Assembly: GCA_009699575.1 (NCBI GenBank)
Contig: WLNY01000008.1
Location: 1-64,000, forward strand
Direction: 5' to 3'
Source of the DNA: Actinomycetota bacterium
Lineage (GTDB): Bacteria; Actinomycetota; Actinomycetes; Nanopelagicales; Nanopelagicaceae
Length of the DNA stretch: 64,000 bases
This document shows, in pieces, positions 39,976 to 49,728 of the stretch. The notes under the pieces are model-generated. The model was given only the letters and a program-made list of their open reading frames with translations. It searched no databases and was not told the DNA's origin. Position 1 is the first letter of the stretch. Each line of letters begins with the position of its first letter. A program made the translations under genes and the position numbers.

Positions 39976-41574
39976 ATGATCTCCACACAAAGCCTTGAAT
40001 TACGTGCTGGAGCTCGCCTCTTAGTAAATAACGTAACCGTTCGCATCAACAACGGTGATCGCATTGGTTTTGTTGGCCGCAATGGCGCTGGAAAATCTAC
40101 TCTTGCAAAAGTCCTTGCTGGCGAAACAATGCCTTCAGGTGGCGCAGTTAATCGCACTGGCAAAATTGGTTATCTCCCCCAGGATCCACGCACTGGAGAA
40201 GATCAAGGAACTGTCGTTGATCGCATTCTTTCTGTGCGCGACCTAGATCAAATTGCAAGGCGCATGACGGCAGTCGAGCACGAGATGTCCACGACCGAAG
40301 GCGAAGCGCTTGAAAAAGCGATGGATCGCTACACCCGCGTGGAAGCAGAATTTAGCGCTGCAGGTGGATACGCGGCTACAGCAGAGGCTGAAGCAATTGC
40401 CTCATCGCTGGGAGTTCCAGAAACACTATTTTCCCAAGAGTTATCTGCGCTCTCTGGCGGTCAGCGTCGTCGTATCGAACTTGCGCGCATTCTTTTTAGT
40501 GGCGCTGAGACATTGCTTCTTGATGAGCCAACAAACCACTTAGATGCTGACTCCATCATCTGGCTTCGAGAATATCTCACCAAATATGCCGGTGGCCTTG
40601 TCATCATCTCTCACGATGTTAATCTCATTGAGACTGTCGTGAATAAAGTTTTCTACATTGATGGAAATCGAAATGTTATCGATGTTTACAATATGGGCTG
40701 GAAGCAATATTTATTGCAGCGCGAACAAGATGAACATCGCCGTAAACGCGAACGCGCCAATGCCGAAAAGAAGGCTGAAATCTTACAAAAGCAAGGCGAG
40801 AAGATGCGCGCGAAAGCTTCAAAGGCAACCGCTGCCCAAGGAATGCTTCGTCGCGCTGAGAAGTTGCGTAGCAGTCTTGAAGATGTTCGCGTTTCAGATA
40901 AAGTCGCCAAACTTCGCTTCCCCACTCCAGCTCCGTGTGGAAAAACTCCTATCTCTGCACACGATCTTTCCAAGAACTACGGCTCACTTGAAATCTTCAC
41001 CGACGTTGGTGTCATCATCGATAAAGGTTCGCGAGTTGTCATCCTTGGTCTCAACGGCGCTGGAAAAACGACGCTGCTACGTATCCTTGCTGGCGAACTT
41101 GAATCTGATACAGGTGAAGTAATTGCTGGCCAAGGACTCAAGATTGGTTATTACGCCCAGGAACACGAATCACTTGATTTTGAGAGAACAATTCTTGAAA
41201 ACATGATGAGTGCGACTCCAGATATACGCGAGCCAGAAGCGCGCAACGTATTGGGTTCATTCCTCTTTACTGGCGACGATGTACATAAACCCGTCAAAGT
41301 TCTCTCCGGTGGTGAAAGAACTCGTTTAGCTTTGGCAGTACTCGTTGTCGGCGCTGCAAATGTACTTCTCTTGGATGAGCCAACAAATAACCTTGACCCA
41401 GCTTCTCGAGCTGAAATCCTGGCAGCCCTCGGCGAATATCAAGGATCGGTTATCTTGGTATCGCACGACGAGGGCGCGGTAGCTGCCCTGAAGCCTGAAC
41501 GAGTGATTTTACTTCCTGACGGTGATGAAGATATTTGGAAAGAAGAGTACTTCGATCTTATTTCAATAGATTAA
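39976..41574 (+). CDS. ABC-F family ATP-binding protein
   Basis: Two Walker A motifs (GRNGAGKST, GLNGAGKTT), two signature motifs (LSGGQRRRIELAR, LSGGERTRLALA), no TM segments. Confidence 0.93.
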   Translation: MISTQSLELRAGARLLVNNVTVRINNGDRIGFVGRNGAGKSTLAKVLAGETMPSGGAVNRTGKIGYLPQDPRTGEDQGTVVDRILSVRDLDQIARRMTAVEHEMSTTEGEALEKAMDRYTRVEAEFSAAGGYAATAEAEAIASSLGVPETLFSQELSALSGGQRRRIELARILFSGAETLLLDEPTNHLDADSIIWLREYLTKYAGGLVIISHDVNLIETVVNKVFYIDGNRNVIDVYNMGWKQYLLQREQDEHRRKRERANAEKKAEILQKQGEKMRAKASKATAAQGMLRRAEKLRSSLEDVRVSDKVAKLRFPTPAPCGKTPISAHDLSKNYGSLEIFTDVGVIIDKGSRVVILGLNGAGKTTLLRILAGELESDTGEVIAGQGLKIGYYAQEHESLDFERTILENMMSATPDIREPEARNVLGSFLFTGDDVHKPVKVLSGGERTRLALAVLVVGAANVLLLDEPTNNLDPASRAEILAALGEYQGSVILVSHDEGAVAALKPERVILLPDGDEDIWKEEYFDLISID

Positions 41575-43655
41575 GCGTCGATTCGGTCACGATCTATTTC
41601 AGCAGTTGAAATAAAATCTTTACGAGGCGCAACATCATTACCCATCAATAGCTCAAACATCGCCTCAGCCGCGGCGCCATCTGTCACAGTTATGCGACGA
41701 AGTGTGCGTGCATTGGGATCCATGGTTGTCTCACGTAATTGATCCGCATCCATTTCGCCAAGACCTTTATAGCGCTGGATAGGTTCTTTCCATTTCTTTG
41801 ATGCTTTACTCAAATCGCCAGTGATTTTGCGCATTTCATCATCTGAATACGTGTAAATGTATTCGCCTTTTTTGCCACCTGCACCCATCGTTTCAATTCT
41901 ATGCAGCGGTGGGATTGCGGCGAAGACTCGACCTGCATCGATCAGTGGTCGCATGTAGCGATAGAGAAGTGTGAGCAGTAGGCAGCGAATGTGTGCGCCA
42001 TCAACATCTGCATCAGACATCAAAATGATTCGACCGTATCTGGCATCATCGAGCTCGAAAGAACGTCCTGAACCAGCGCCAATCACCTGAATAATGGAAG
42101 CGCACTCAGTGTTATCGAGCATTTGAGACAGTGAAGCCTTTTGAACGTTAAGGATCTTTCCGCGAATCGGCAAGATTGCCTGGAACTCTGAATTTCGCGC
42201 AGCCTTTGTAGTTCCAAGGGCAGATTCGCCCTCAACGATAAAGAGTTCAGTGCGGGTCACATCTTCAGAACGACAATCGGAGAGTTTGGTTGGCAATGAT
42301 GAAGACTCCAGCGCATTCTTTCGACGCTGAAGATCTTTATGTGCTCGCGCTGAAATACGAGTGCGCGATGCGCCCGCAACTTTTTCTAGAATTAAGCGAC
42401 CATTGGCTTTATCGACCCGGCGCGTTGTGTTGAAAAATTCTTTCATTTTTTCAGCTACGACTGCCGTGACAATACGTGTGGCTGCTGCAGTTCCAAGAAC
42501 TTCCTTAGTCTGACCTTCGAACTGAGGTTCTGACATGCGCACGGTTACGACAACTGTTAATCCTTCTTGGATGTCATCTTTAATCACATCAGCTTCGTTA
42601 TTTTTCAACGTTTTTGTAGAACGAAGGGCTTCGTTAAATGCTTTTGTAATTGCGCGTTCAAAACCTAATACGTGAGTTCCACCTTTAGGCGTTGCAATAA
42701 TGTTTACGAACGAGCGCATCGTTGTATCAAAGCCCGTGCCCCACTTCATGGCGATATCAACTTCCATATCGCGCTCCACTTCGGTGGAGACCATGTGGCC
42801 CTTATCGTCTAGAACCGGGACAGTTTCTTGATAATGGCCGGTTCCATAAATACGGATGACCTCACCGATGGGTTCATCGGGTTGCAAAAATTCGCAGTAC
42901 TCAGAAATCCCACCTTTATGGTAAAAAGTTTGAGTCGTCTTTTCTTTCGTACGATTATCATTAACGATAAGCGTGAGGCCTGGGACGAGAAAAGATGTTT
43001 GGCGAGCGCGAGAGTAAATGTCCTCGAGGTCAAGAGTCGCTTCTTTTAAGAATATCTGCTTATCACTCCACCATTTAATGCGGGTACCCGTGATTTTGCT
43101 AGAAATCTTTCCAATAACTCGAAGTCCTGATTTCGCTTCAAATGAGGCACTAGGGCCTTCGCCATCAAAAATTCCTGCCGCACCGCGCTGAAAGGACATC
43201 CAATAAATTTTTCCATCACGATCAACTTCAACATCGAGGCGAGATGCAAGGGCGTTTACGACAGATGCACCCACTCCGTGGAGTCCACCTGATGCGGCGT
43301 ATGACCCGCCACCAAATTTTCCGCCTGCGTGTAATTTAGTGAGGACTACTTCCACTCCAGTCAGGCCAGTTTTTGGCTCTTTATCTACTGGAATTCCGCG
43401 GCCATCATCATGGACCTCGACCGAGCCATCGGCTTCCAGGTTAATTTCAATATTTTTACAATGCCCCGCGAGCGCTTCATCAACGGAGTTATCAATAATC
43501 TCCCAGAGGCAATGCATGAGCCCCCGTGAGTCTGTGGAACCGATATACATTCCTGGGCGCTTACGAACGGCGTCAAGGCCCTCTAGGACCGCTAAATCCT
43601 TTGCGGTATAGCTATCCTGTGCTGTGTTGATTTGTTGTGCATCTTTAGCGGCCAC
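41571..43655 (-). CDS. parE: DNA topoisomerase IV subunit B (ParE/GyrB family)
   Basis: LEGLDAVRKRPGMYIGSTDSRGLMHCLWEIIDNSVDEA; LFIVEGESALGTTKAARNSEFQAILPIRGKILNVQKAS. Confidence 0.92.
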   Translation of the reverse strand: MAAKDAQQINTAQDSYTAKDLAVLEGLDAVRKRPGMYIGSTDSRGLMHCLWEIIDNSVDEALAGHCKNIEINLEADGSVEVHDDGRGIPVDKEPKTGLTGVEVVLTKLHAGGKFGGGSYAASGGLHGVGASVVNALASRLDVEVDRDGKIYWMSFQRGAAGIFDGEGPSASFEAKSGLRVIGKISSKITGTRIKWWSDKQIFLKEATLDLEDIYSRARQTSFLVPGLTLIVNDNRTKEKTTQTFYHKGGISEYCEFLQPDEPIGEVIRIYGTGHYQETVPVLDDKGHMVSTEVERDMEVDIAMKWGTGFDTTMRSFVNIIATPKGGTHVLGFERAITKAFNEALRSTKTLKNNEADVIKDDIQEGLTVVVTVRMSEPQFEGQTKEVLGTAAATRIVTAVVAEKMKEFFNTTRRVDKANGRLILEKVAGASRTRISARAHKDLQRRKNALESSSLPTKLSDCRSEDVTRTELFIVEGESALGTTKAARNSEFQAILPIRGKILNVQKASLSQMLDNTECASIIQVIGAGSGRSFELDDARYGRIILMSDADVDGAHIRCLLLTLLYRYMRPLIDAGRVFAAIPPLHRIETMGAGGKKGEYIYTYSDDEMRKITGDLSKASKKWKEPIQRYKGLGEMDADQLRETTMDPNARTLRRITVTDGAAAEAMFELLMGNDVAPRKDFISTAEIDRDRIDA

Positions 43656-43840
43656 GGTGGCAAAGGTTATCTTGCCAATGGGGACATCACCGGCCTAACT
43701 CGCCGAAACTGTCTCAAATAATGAGTTATCCCTCATATATTTCAAATAATTAATTAAAAAGGTTAATTATCCCATGCGAGGAATAAACAGACATGGTTTG
43801 ATGTTCCTACTACGTAAGCCATCCAAGAACGGAGAGAGAT

Positions 43841-44056
43841 ATGTCAGAACAGATGATTCTTGAAGCAGTACCTCTTAACGCCCTTGATCGTTGCGATCGA
43901 TGTGGCGCTCAGGCTTATGTCCGCGCTGTATTACTCAATGGCGGAGAGCTTCTCTTCTGCGGTCACCATGGCAAGGAATATGCCGAGAAGTTAAAGACTG
44001 TGGCTGCCAAGATTCAAGATGAGACTGCAAAGCTCGTCGAGACTCCAGCTATTTAA
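43841..44056 (+). CDS. Small actinobacterial protein (DUF7455-like)
   Basis: 71 aa; LNALDRCDRCGAQAYVRAVLLNGGELLFCGHHGKEYAEKL. Confidence 0.8.
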   Translation: MSEQMILEAVPLNALDRCDRCGAQAYVRAVLLNGGELLFCGHHGKEYAEKLKTVAAKIQDETAKLVETPAI

Positions 44057-44068
44057 TCTTATTTTTAC

Positions 44069-44266
44069 TTAATTTCCTTGCGCAACAAATCCAGCATCAC
44101 GATGTGAGCCATCGCAATATGGCTTCTCTTTAGAGTGCCCACAGCGACATAAAGAGAAATCTGTTTTCGTTTCGAGAACATTTCCCTCTGCATCAACGAA
44201 ATCAACTGTTCCAACAACTCGTATTGAGCCATTTGGCTTTACTCGCATGGTGACTTTTTCACTCAT
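44069..44266 (-). CDS. CDGSH-type iron-sulfur protein
   Basis: LCRCGHSKEKPYCDGSHRDAGF matches the CxC-x3-...-YCDGSH motif. Confidence 0.9.
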   Translation of the reverse strand: MSEKVTMRVKPNGSIRVVGTVDFVDAEGNVLETKTDFSLCRCGHSKEKPYCDGSHRDAGFVAQGN

Positions 44267-44287
44267 GATGGGACTCCTTTGTAATTC

Positions 44288-45973
44288 TTAATCGAGGTAA
44301 TCGCGCAGCACCTGGCTACGTGATGGGTGGCGCAATTTAGACATTGTCTTTGACTCAATCTGGCGGATTCGTTCACGAGTGACGCCATACACCTTGCCGA
44401 TTTCATCAAGAGTCTTCGGCTGACCATCGGTGAGCCCAAAGCGCATCGCTACAACCCCTGCTTCACGCTCTGAGAGCGTATCTAGCACCGAATGCAACTG
44501 TTCTTGCAAGAGAGTAAAGGAAACGGCGTCAGCTGGGACAACGGCTTCCGAGTCTTCAATGAGATCACCGAATTCTGAATCTCCTTCTTCACCTAATGGC
44601 GTGTGAAGGGAGATCGGTTCGCGACCATATTTTTGAACTTCCACAACCTTTTCAGGTGTCATATCAAGTTCGCGGGCTAGCTCTTCAGGCGTCGGTTCGC
44701 GACCAAGATCTTGAAGCATCTGACGCTGTACACGAGCCAACTTGTTAATGACTTCCACCATGTGCACTGGGATACGAATTGTACGAGCTTGGTCAGCCAT
44801 CGCACGAGTGATCGCCTGGCGAATCCACCATGTTGCATAGGTCGAGAATTTGTAACCCTTGGTGTAATCGAATTTTTCAACGGCGCGAATAAGTCCGAGG
44901 TTTCCTTCTTGAATGAGATCCAAGAAAAGCATTCCTCGACCTGTATAGCGCTTTGCAAGTGAGACAACGAGTCGAAGGTTTGCTTCGAGCAAGTGATTCT
45001 TCGCGCGCTTGCCATCTTCGACAATCCACTCAAGTTCGCGCTTGAGTTTCTTCTCAATTTTCTTATCTGTAGCTAATTTAAATTCAGCAAATAGTCCTGC
45101 TTCGATGCGAGTAGCAAGCTCCACTTCGAGCTCTGCATTAAGAAGTGCTACACGACCAATTTGCTTAAGGTAATCCTTAACTGGGTCAGCAGTTGCACCT
45201 GCAGTCATCACAGTCTGGGCTGGAGCATCATCTTCCTCGGATGCTTTGAGCGTAAATGCATCCTTTTCATCGCCAGATGCTTCCTCTGTCAGATTAACAA
45301 CGCGAGGCTGATTTCCTTTTTCTTCAGCCTCTGAGTCCACAAGCTCGACTGCTTCAGCAATAAGAGTTTCAACATCTTCGAGCTCAACTTCTTCGAGTTC
45401 AACATCTTCTCCGTCAATTTTTGCAACTACCGGCTTGCCGCCTTTTTCAACTGCAGCAACAACAGGTGCTTCAACAACTACTGGAGTAGGGGGTGCGATG
45501 AGAGCAAGTTCTGTTTTCTTCAACATGCGAAATGGAGATCCAAGTCCAAGTTTCTTTAGTTTTTCTAGCATCACGGGAACAGTTGCGTTGAGTTCGCGCG
45601 CTTCATCAACGAGCTCTTTATCAATCTTCTTTGGGATTCGATTAATCGATGTCACTCCACGAGCTTCGAGTTCTGCAAGCACATCTTTATGGCGAATCGA
45701 AGCGTTCTTAGCATCGACTATCAGTTGCACATCTTTTGCATCTAAATCTTTTTTCAAAGGAATTTTTACTGGGGCAACCTTCTTAACGGGTGCGACTTTC
45801 TTAGCAACTGCTTTTTTTGCAACAGCTTTTTTCACTGCCGCTTTCTTGATCGGTGCTGCCTTCTTTACTGGCGCCGTTTTCTTTGCAACAGCTTTCTTAG
45901 CTACAACTTTTTTTGTTGCCGGTTTTACTGCTGGCTTCTTGGCCTTGTTTTTGAGCGCACTAAATACAGCCAC
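44288..45973 (-). CDS. sigA: Primary RNA polymerase sigma factor (HrdB/SigA type) with Lys/Ala-rich N-terminal extension
   Basis: [60 protein letters not shown]; region 4 [41 protein letters not shown]. Confidence 0.96.
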   Translation of the reverse strand: MAVFSALKNKAKKPAVKPATKKVVAKKAVAKKTAPVKKAAPIKKAAVKKAVAKKAVAKKVAPVKKVAPVKIPLKKDLDAKDVQLIVDAKNASIRHKDVLAELEARGVTSINRIPKKIDKELVDEARELNATVPVMLEKLKKLGLGSPFRMLKKTELALIAPPTPVVVEAPVVAAVEKGGKPVVAKIDGEDVELEEVELEDVETLIAEAVELVDSEAEEKGNQPRVVNLTEEASGDEKDAFTLKASEEDDAPAQTVMTAGATADPVKDYLKQIGRVALLNAELEVELATRIEAGLFAEFKLATDKKIEKKLKRELEWIVEDGKRAKNHLLEANLRLVVSLAKRYTGRGMLFLDLIQEGNLGLIRAVEKFDYTKGYKFSTYATWWIRQAITRAMADQARTIRIPVHMVEVINKLARVQRQMLQDLGREPTPEELARELDMTPEKVVEVQKYGREPISLHTPLGEEGDSEFGDLIEDSEAVVPADAVSFTLLQEQLHSVLDTLSEREAGVVAMRFGLTDGQPKTLDEIGKVYGVTRERIRQIESKTMSKLRHPSRSQVLRDYLD

Positions 45974-46097
45974 AATTATCCTTTTGTTTTCTCTTCTGGC
46001 CCCGAACCTTGGTGTTCGATCGCGAAGAGGCGATGGCTATATTATAATTTGTCCACAGGGCAAAATGCACATCGAAAACCCGTATTTTGGCTAAAAA

Positions 46098-47186
46098 CTA
46101 CAGGGACAGCGCTCTTCGGATGACTTCTCCCACTGCTTCGACTTCAACAAGAAAGCCGTCATGGCCAAAAGGTGAAGAAATAACGATGGCTGGCTGGGCA
46201 TGCGGAGCTAAATCTGCAATTTCAGCCTGTAAACGCGGTGGAAAAAGGCGATCTGTGTCGATTGATACAACGACAACGGGAATCTCAATAGATTCCAACG
46301 CTTTGGCTACTCCCCCGCGATCTCGGCCGATATCGTGTGAATTCATCGCCTCCGTCAAGATGATGTACGTATTGGCATCGAATCGTTTGGCTAATTTCTC
46401 GGCCTGATAATCAAGATAAGACTCCACTGCAAATCGTCCTGTGTCATCGCCTTGCAGCTGACGTCCAAATCGAACATCCATTTCGGCTTCCGTGCGATAG
46501 GTCAAATGAGCAATGCGCCTGGCGATACCCATGCCTTCAATCGGGCCGCGATCTTTATCGTAGTAATCGCCTCCAAAAAAGTATGGATCGCTGCGGATGG
46601 CTCGAATTTGAATCGAAGCGGTTCCGATTTGATCCCCCGTTGCAACCGCCGACGAACCGATGGTGCAAATCGCACCGACACGATCTGGGTATTGGACCGC
46701 CCATTCAAGAGCGCGCATTCCACCGAGAGATGGACCCACAGCCAGAAGATATTTCTTTATTCCCATGGCATCGGAAAACGCAATTTCAGCTTCGACCATG
46801 TCGCGAATTGTCAGTGAAGGAAAACGTGAGCCATATCGAGTGCCATCGGGGGCAACGCTAGATGGACCCGTGCTTCCTTGGCACCCGCCGATGACATTGG
46901 GGCAGATAATAAAATATTTATCAGAATCAAATGGCAATCCTGGACCCACCATTGATGGCCACCATCCAGGAACATCAGACCATCCAGTCATGGCGTGATT
47001 GACCAATATTGCATTATCTCGAGATGCATTTAACGTGCCCCATGTTTGATAGGCAATTGTTATCTCTTCAAGCGTTTCGCCGCTTTCTAGTAGCAAAGAG
47101 CCGATGGCAATAAATTCTCTGTCGCCTGGATCGTCACCATCGATCCATGCACCTGTTATATCTGGGTTCACAATAAAATCCTTCAT
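46098..47186 (-). CDS. metX: Homoserine O-acetyltransferase
   Basis: ITIAYQTWGTLNASRDNAILVNHAMTG; AVGPSLGGMRALEWAVQYPDRV; SPFGHDGFLVE. The 47234 ORF start lies inside the riboswitch. ATG at 47186, or GTG at 47171 preceded by AAGGA, is likelier. Confidence 0.9.
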   Translation of the reverse strand: MKDFIVNPDITGAWIDGDDPGDREFIAIGSLLLESGETLEEITIAYQTWGTLNASRDNAILVNHAMTGWSDVPGWWPSMVGPGLPFDSDKYFIICPNVIGGCQGSTGPSSVAPDGTRYGSRFPSLTIRDMVEAEIAFSDAMGIKKYLLAVGPSLGGMRALEWAVQYPDRVGAICTIGSSAVATGDQIGTASIQIRAIRSDPYFFGGDYYDKDRGPIEGMGIARRIAHLTYRTEAEMDVRFGRQLQGDDTGRFAVESYLDYQAEKLAKRFDANTYIILTEAMNSHDIGRDRGGVAKALESIEIPVVVVSIDTDRLFPPRLQAEIADLAPHAQPAIVISSPFGHDGFLVEVEAVGEVIRRALSL

Positions 47187-47204
47187 GCGCTTGCGCATCC
47201 ATCG

Positions 47205-47295
47205 CTGGCTGCACCGAGTCGTCACCCGGAGCACCCCGCCGCGGTGGAGGGTTGCCGTCTAGTAAGCCGGGGCTAGTACCTAGAACTCGTGACCT
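47205..47295 (-). ncRNA. SAM-IV-type (SAM-I/IV clan) riboswitch
   Basis: Minus strand GGTCACGAGTTCTAGGTACTAGCCCCGGCTTACTAGACGGCAACCCTCCACCGCGGCGGGGTGCTCCGGGTGACGACTCGGTGCAGCC: GGCAACCCTCC-CCGCGG-GGGGTGC-CCGGGTGA blocks typical of actinobacterial SAM-IV leaders; upstream of metX. Confidence 0.87.
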
Positions 47296-47331
47296 GATGC
47301 AAGCCTAGCAAGGTCTGTACAGATGCGAAAA

Positions 47332-47853
47332 TTATTCACCGAAGATCGCAGCGCACACCTTGGGATGGAGTTCAGAGCGCATTGCAGTAAAAGATGAGGC
47401 AGGCCAGTGGGCGCTAAAGACCCTGCGCAAAAGTAATGCCAGTGAATAACTAGGGTCATCATCTAGGGCTCTACGTAATGACTGTTCGGCTAGCGCATCT
47501 TCGCCTCGCTCATAACTCAGTGCGGCAAAAAGACAGGCAACCGGTGCGATGAAGTGCGGTGGCGCAAGATCGCTGAGTTCGCGCCACATCATCCAATAGG
47601 TATCAAGAGTTTGTGCGCTATGTGAGCCCAATCCAAAATCGCGCACCTGAATGTCAGATAAACGACCAATTACACGAGCTTTCAGTGCGAAATTCGTACA
47701 GGGCGTTGTGCTCATATATTCCCCAGCTAAATCAACTATTGATTTAGCCCCATCTTGTTGCATGGAGTTGAGGTCATCGCTCTGGCTATCGATTGCAAAG
47801 GATGAAACTTGATCATCGAAAGTTCCATCAAAATAGTTTAGGGCAGTTGTCAT
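47332..47853 (-). CDS. DUF4192-like protein
   Basis: 173 aa; APVACLFAALSYERGEDALAEQSLRRALDDDPSYSLALLLRRVFSAHWP resembles the DUF4192 C-terminal region. Confidence 0.55.
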   Translation of the reverse strand: MTTALNYFDGTFDDQVSSFAIDSQSDDLNSMQQDGAKSIVDLAGEYMSTTPCTNFALKARVIGRLSDIQVRDFGLGSHSAQTLDTYWMMWRELSDLAPPHFIAPVACLFAALSYERGEDALAEQSLRRALDDDPSYSLALLLRRVFSAHWPASSFTAMRSELHPKVCAAIFGE

Positions 47854-47863
47854 AAGAATTTCC

Positions 47864-48601
47864 TCAGTTCATAAAACGAGTAGGGGCGCTGACAACTTTG
47901 AGGGTTGTGACGCGAATTGTTTTGATGCGACCAGTAACTGCTCTGATGGTTCCGTTATTGCTCCATGTCCCGCCCCACGTTGCAAGGAGGGTGACTACAT
48001 ACGTTCCGGGTTGAAGATAGGCATGGCGAATTCCTCCATTGGGATAAGGGCCACCAGGATCTGTTGTGGATTGAACTCCTCCATCACCAAATGACCACGT
48101 AAAAGATGGGTGCAAGGTGACATCGACTACTTCACCAATGATGTTAAATCGTTGAACATAGGTCGTGGGTAAATCTGACCAAAAAAATACTGGCACTCTC
48201 ACAAGTGGTTCAAAATCAGGTTGATAAGCCACCCCACCAGTTGGTATCGCTTTCTCAAGTCGGTCAGCCAGAGAAATAATGGCTGACGTAGGTTTGGCAA
48301 TCTTTTTCTTCTTCATAGCCGGTTTTCTCACATATGGTTTGCGAACCACTGGTTTTTTAATAATTGGTTTCTTAACAACTGGTTTTTTGACCACAGGTTT
48401 CTTCACGATGATTTTCTTAGTGACAGGTTTCTTCACTGTTGTTGTCTTCTTGGCGCTTCCTTTCTTGCCGGTAATAATGATTTTGCCATCTTGAGTAAAT
48501 ACGTCAATGCAGGCGGTGGTTGCGCAATCAGTAGCCCCGCTTGCATGAGTAAGTGGCGCCGACGTGATGAGGAGTGAGGAGATGAGCAGGTATTTCATAG
48601 G
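47864..48601 (-). CDS. Secreted protein with Lys/Pro repeat linker and PKD-like domain
   Basis: Signal peptide MKYLLISSLLITSAPLTHASG; KKPVTKKIIVKKPVVKKPVVKKPIIKKPVVRKPYVRKP; PSFTWSFGDGGVQSTTDPGGPYPNGGIRHAYLQPGTYVVTLLATW. Start among several Met codons is uncertain. Confidence 0.75.
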   Translation of the reverse strand, partial: PMKYLLISSLLITSAPLTHASGATDCATTACIDVFTQDGKIIITGKKGSAKKTTTVKKPVTKKIIVKKPVVKKPVVKKPIIKKPVVRKPYVRKPAMKKKKIAKPTSAIISLADRLEKAIPTGGVAYQPDFEPLVRVPVFFWSDLPTTYVQRFNIIGEVVDVTLHPSFTWSFGDGGVQSTTDPGGPYPNGGIRHAYLQPGTYVVTLLATWGGTWSNNGTIRAVTGRIKTIRVTTLKVVSAPTRFMN

Positions 48602-48690
48602 TAGATTCATAAGTCGCAAGGCTAAATATCTGTTGGAGGACGCATAAATTCGTGGTGCGAAGGTGTGGATAGATATGCCACTCTAGAACC

Positions 48691-49173
48691 ATGGTTGCGC
48701 GCGATGGAGATGGCTGGGTCGATTGCGACTGCGGCAATCGCCATTGGGGACTCCACGGCGCTGCTGGATTAATGATTATTCGGGACGCAACGATTTTGCT
48801 TCAGCACCGCGCACCGTGGGTGCATAACGGAGATACATGGGGTATTCCAGGTGGTGCTCGTGACTCTCACGAAACAATCATTGATGGCGCAATTCGCGAA
48901 GCAATTGAGGAAACTGGGATAGAACCAGAATTCCTCACCCCTCTTGTAATCCACGAAGATAATCATGGCAACTGGCGCTATGACACAGTGATTGCTCGCG
49001 CCACTAATAAACTCATTGCCCACGAAGTCAACGATGAATCACATGAAGTGCGTTGGGTGGAGATAGAAAAAATTGATGCAATGACGCTTCATCCGAGTTT
49101 CATTAAATCGTGGCCAGCAATAAAAGCCTTAATTGCCAATCTCGATGATCTGATCGACCCACTCCAACTGTAA
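48691..49173 (+). CDS. NUDIX hydrolase
   Basis: GIPGGARDSHETIIDGAIREAIEETGI Nudix box. Confidence 0.9.
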   Translation: MVARDGDGWVDCDCGNRHWGLHGAAGLMIIRDATILLQHRAPWVHNGDTWGIPGGARDSHETIIDGAIREAIEETGIEPEFLTPLVIHEDNHGNWRYDTVIARATNKLIAHEVNDESHEVRWVEIEKIDAMTLHPSFIKSWPAIKALIANLDDLIDPLQL

Positions 49174-49728
49174 GCGTGGGATGTGAGCTACAAAAATAAT
49201 TGTTGAGCCGAGTTGGGCTAATTCTCGAAATACATCTTTAATAACTTCAACGCTGTGCGCATCTTGAGATGCCAACGGTTCATCGGCAATCAAAATCGGC
49301 GTTGACTGACTCAGGGCGCAGGCGATAGAGACACGCTGTTGTTCGCCCCCTGAAAGAGTGGAAACAAATCGGTTAGCTAGATTGTCAATCTCCAGCACTT
49401 CCAATGCAATTTGAACATCATCATGCGTGCCAGCCATTTCCAGAATTTCACGCACCGTGTAGGCAAGTGCGAATCTTTGACTTTGAGGCACAACAGCGCG
49501 CAATTGCGCAGCCTCTGTGATGCTCAGGTTTTCAAGTGGTGCGCCACCAATGGAAATTGATCCCGAAGCGATTGGAATATCTCCTGAGAGGGCTGCAATT
49601 AAAGAGCTTTTTCCAACACCATTGGGACCGATAATGGCAGTGATGTTTCCTGGGTGCGCCGTAAAAGAGATGTGCTCAATGACTGCAACACCATCTCGGT
49701 GGATACTTACATCTTTGACTTCGATCAT
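49129..49728 (-). CDS. hmuV: Heme ABC transporter ATP-binding protein (HmuV-like)
   Basis: GPNGVGKSSLIAALSGDI; LSGGEQQRVSIACAL; ATG overlaps the hmuU stop (ATGA). Confidence 0.85.
   Translation of the reverse strand: MIEVKDVSIHRDGVAVIEHISFTAHPGNITAIIGPNGVGKSSLIAALSGDIPIASGSISIGGAPLENLSITEAAQLRAVVPQSQRFALAYTVREILEMAGTHDDVQIALEVLEIDNLANRFVSTLSGGEQQRVSIACALSQSTPILIADEPLASQDAHSVEVIKDVFRELAQLGSTIIFVAHIPRLQLEWVDQIIEIGN

Noticed and set aside
39930-39976. Possible frameshift hiding a ParC C-terminal domain
   Set aside because: Only 45 bp before the next gene and no residual CTD-like sequence, so true absence is preferred.
45435-46094. 219-aa plus-strand ORF with FF/TGA repeats
   Set aside because: Antisense reading of the sigA Lys/Ala repeat region; hydrophobic repeats are the mirror of AAG/GCA codons.
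48279-48494. 71-aa hydrophobic plus-strand ORF (TGFLTTGF repeats)
   Set aside because: Antisense of the Lys-Pro repeat in the secreted PKD-like protein.
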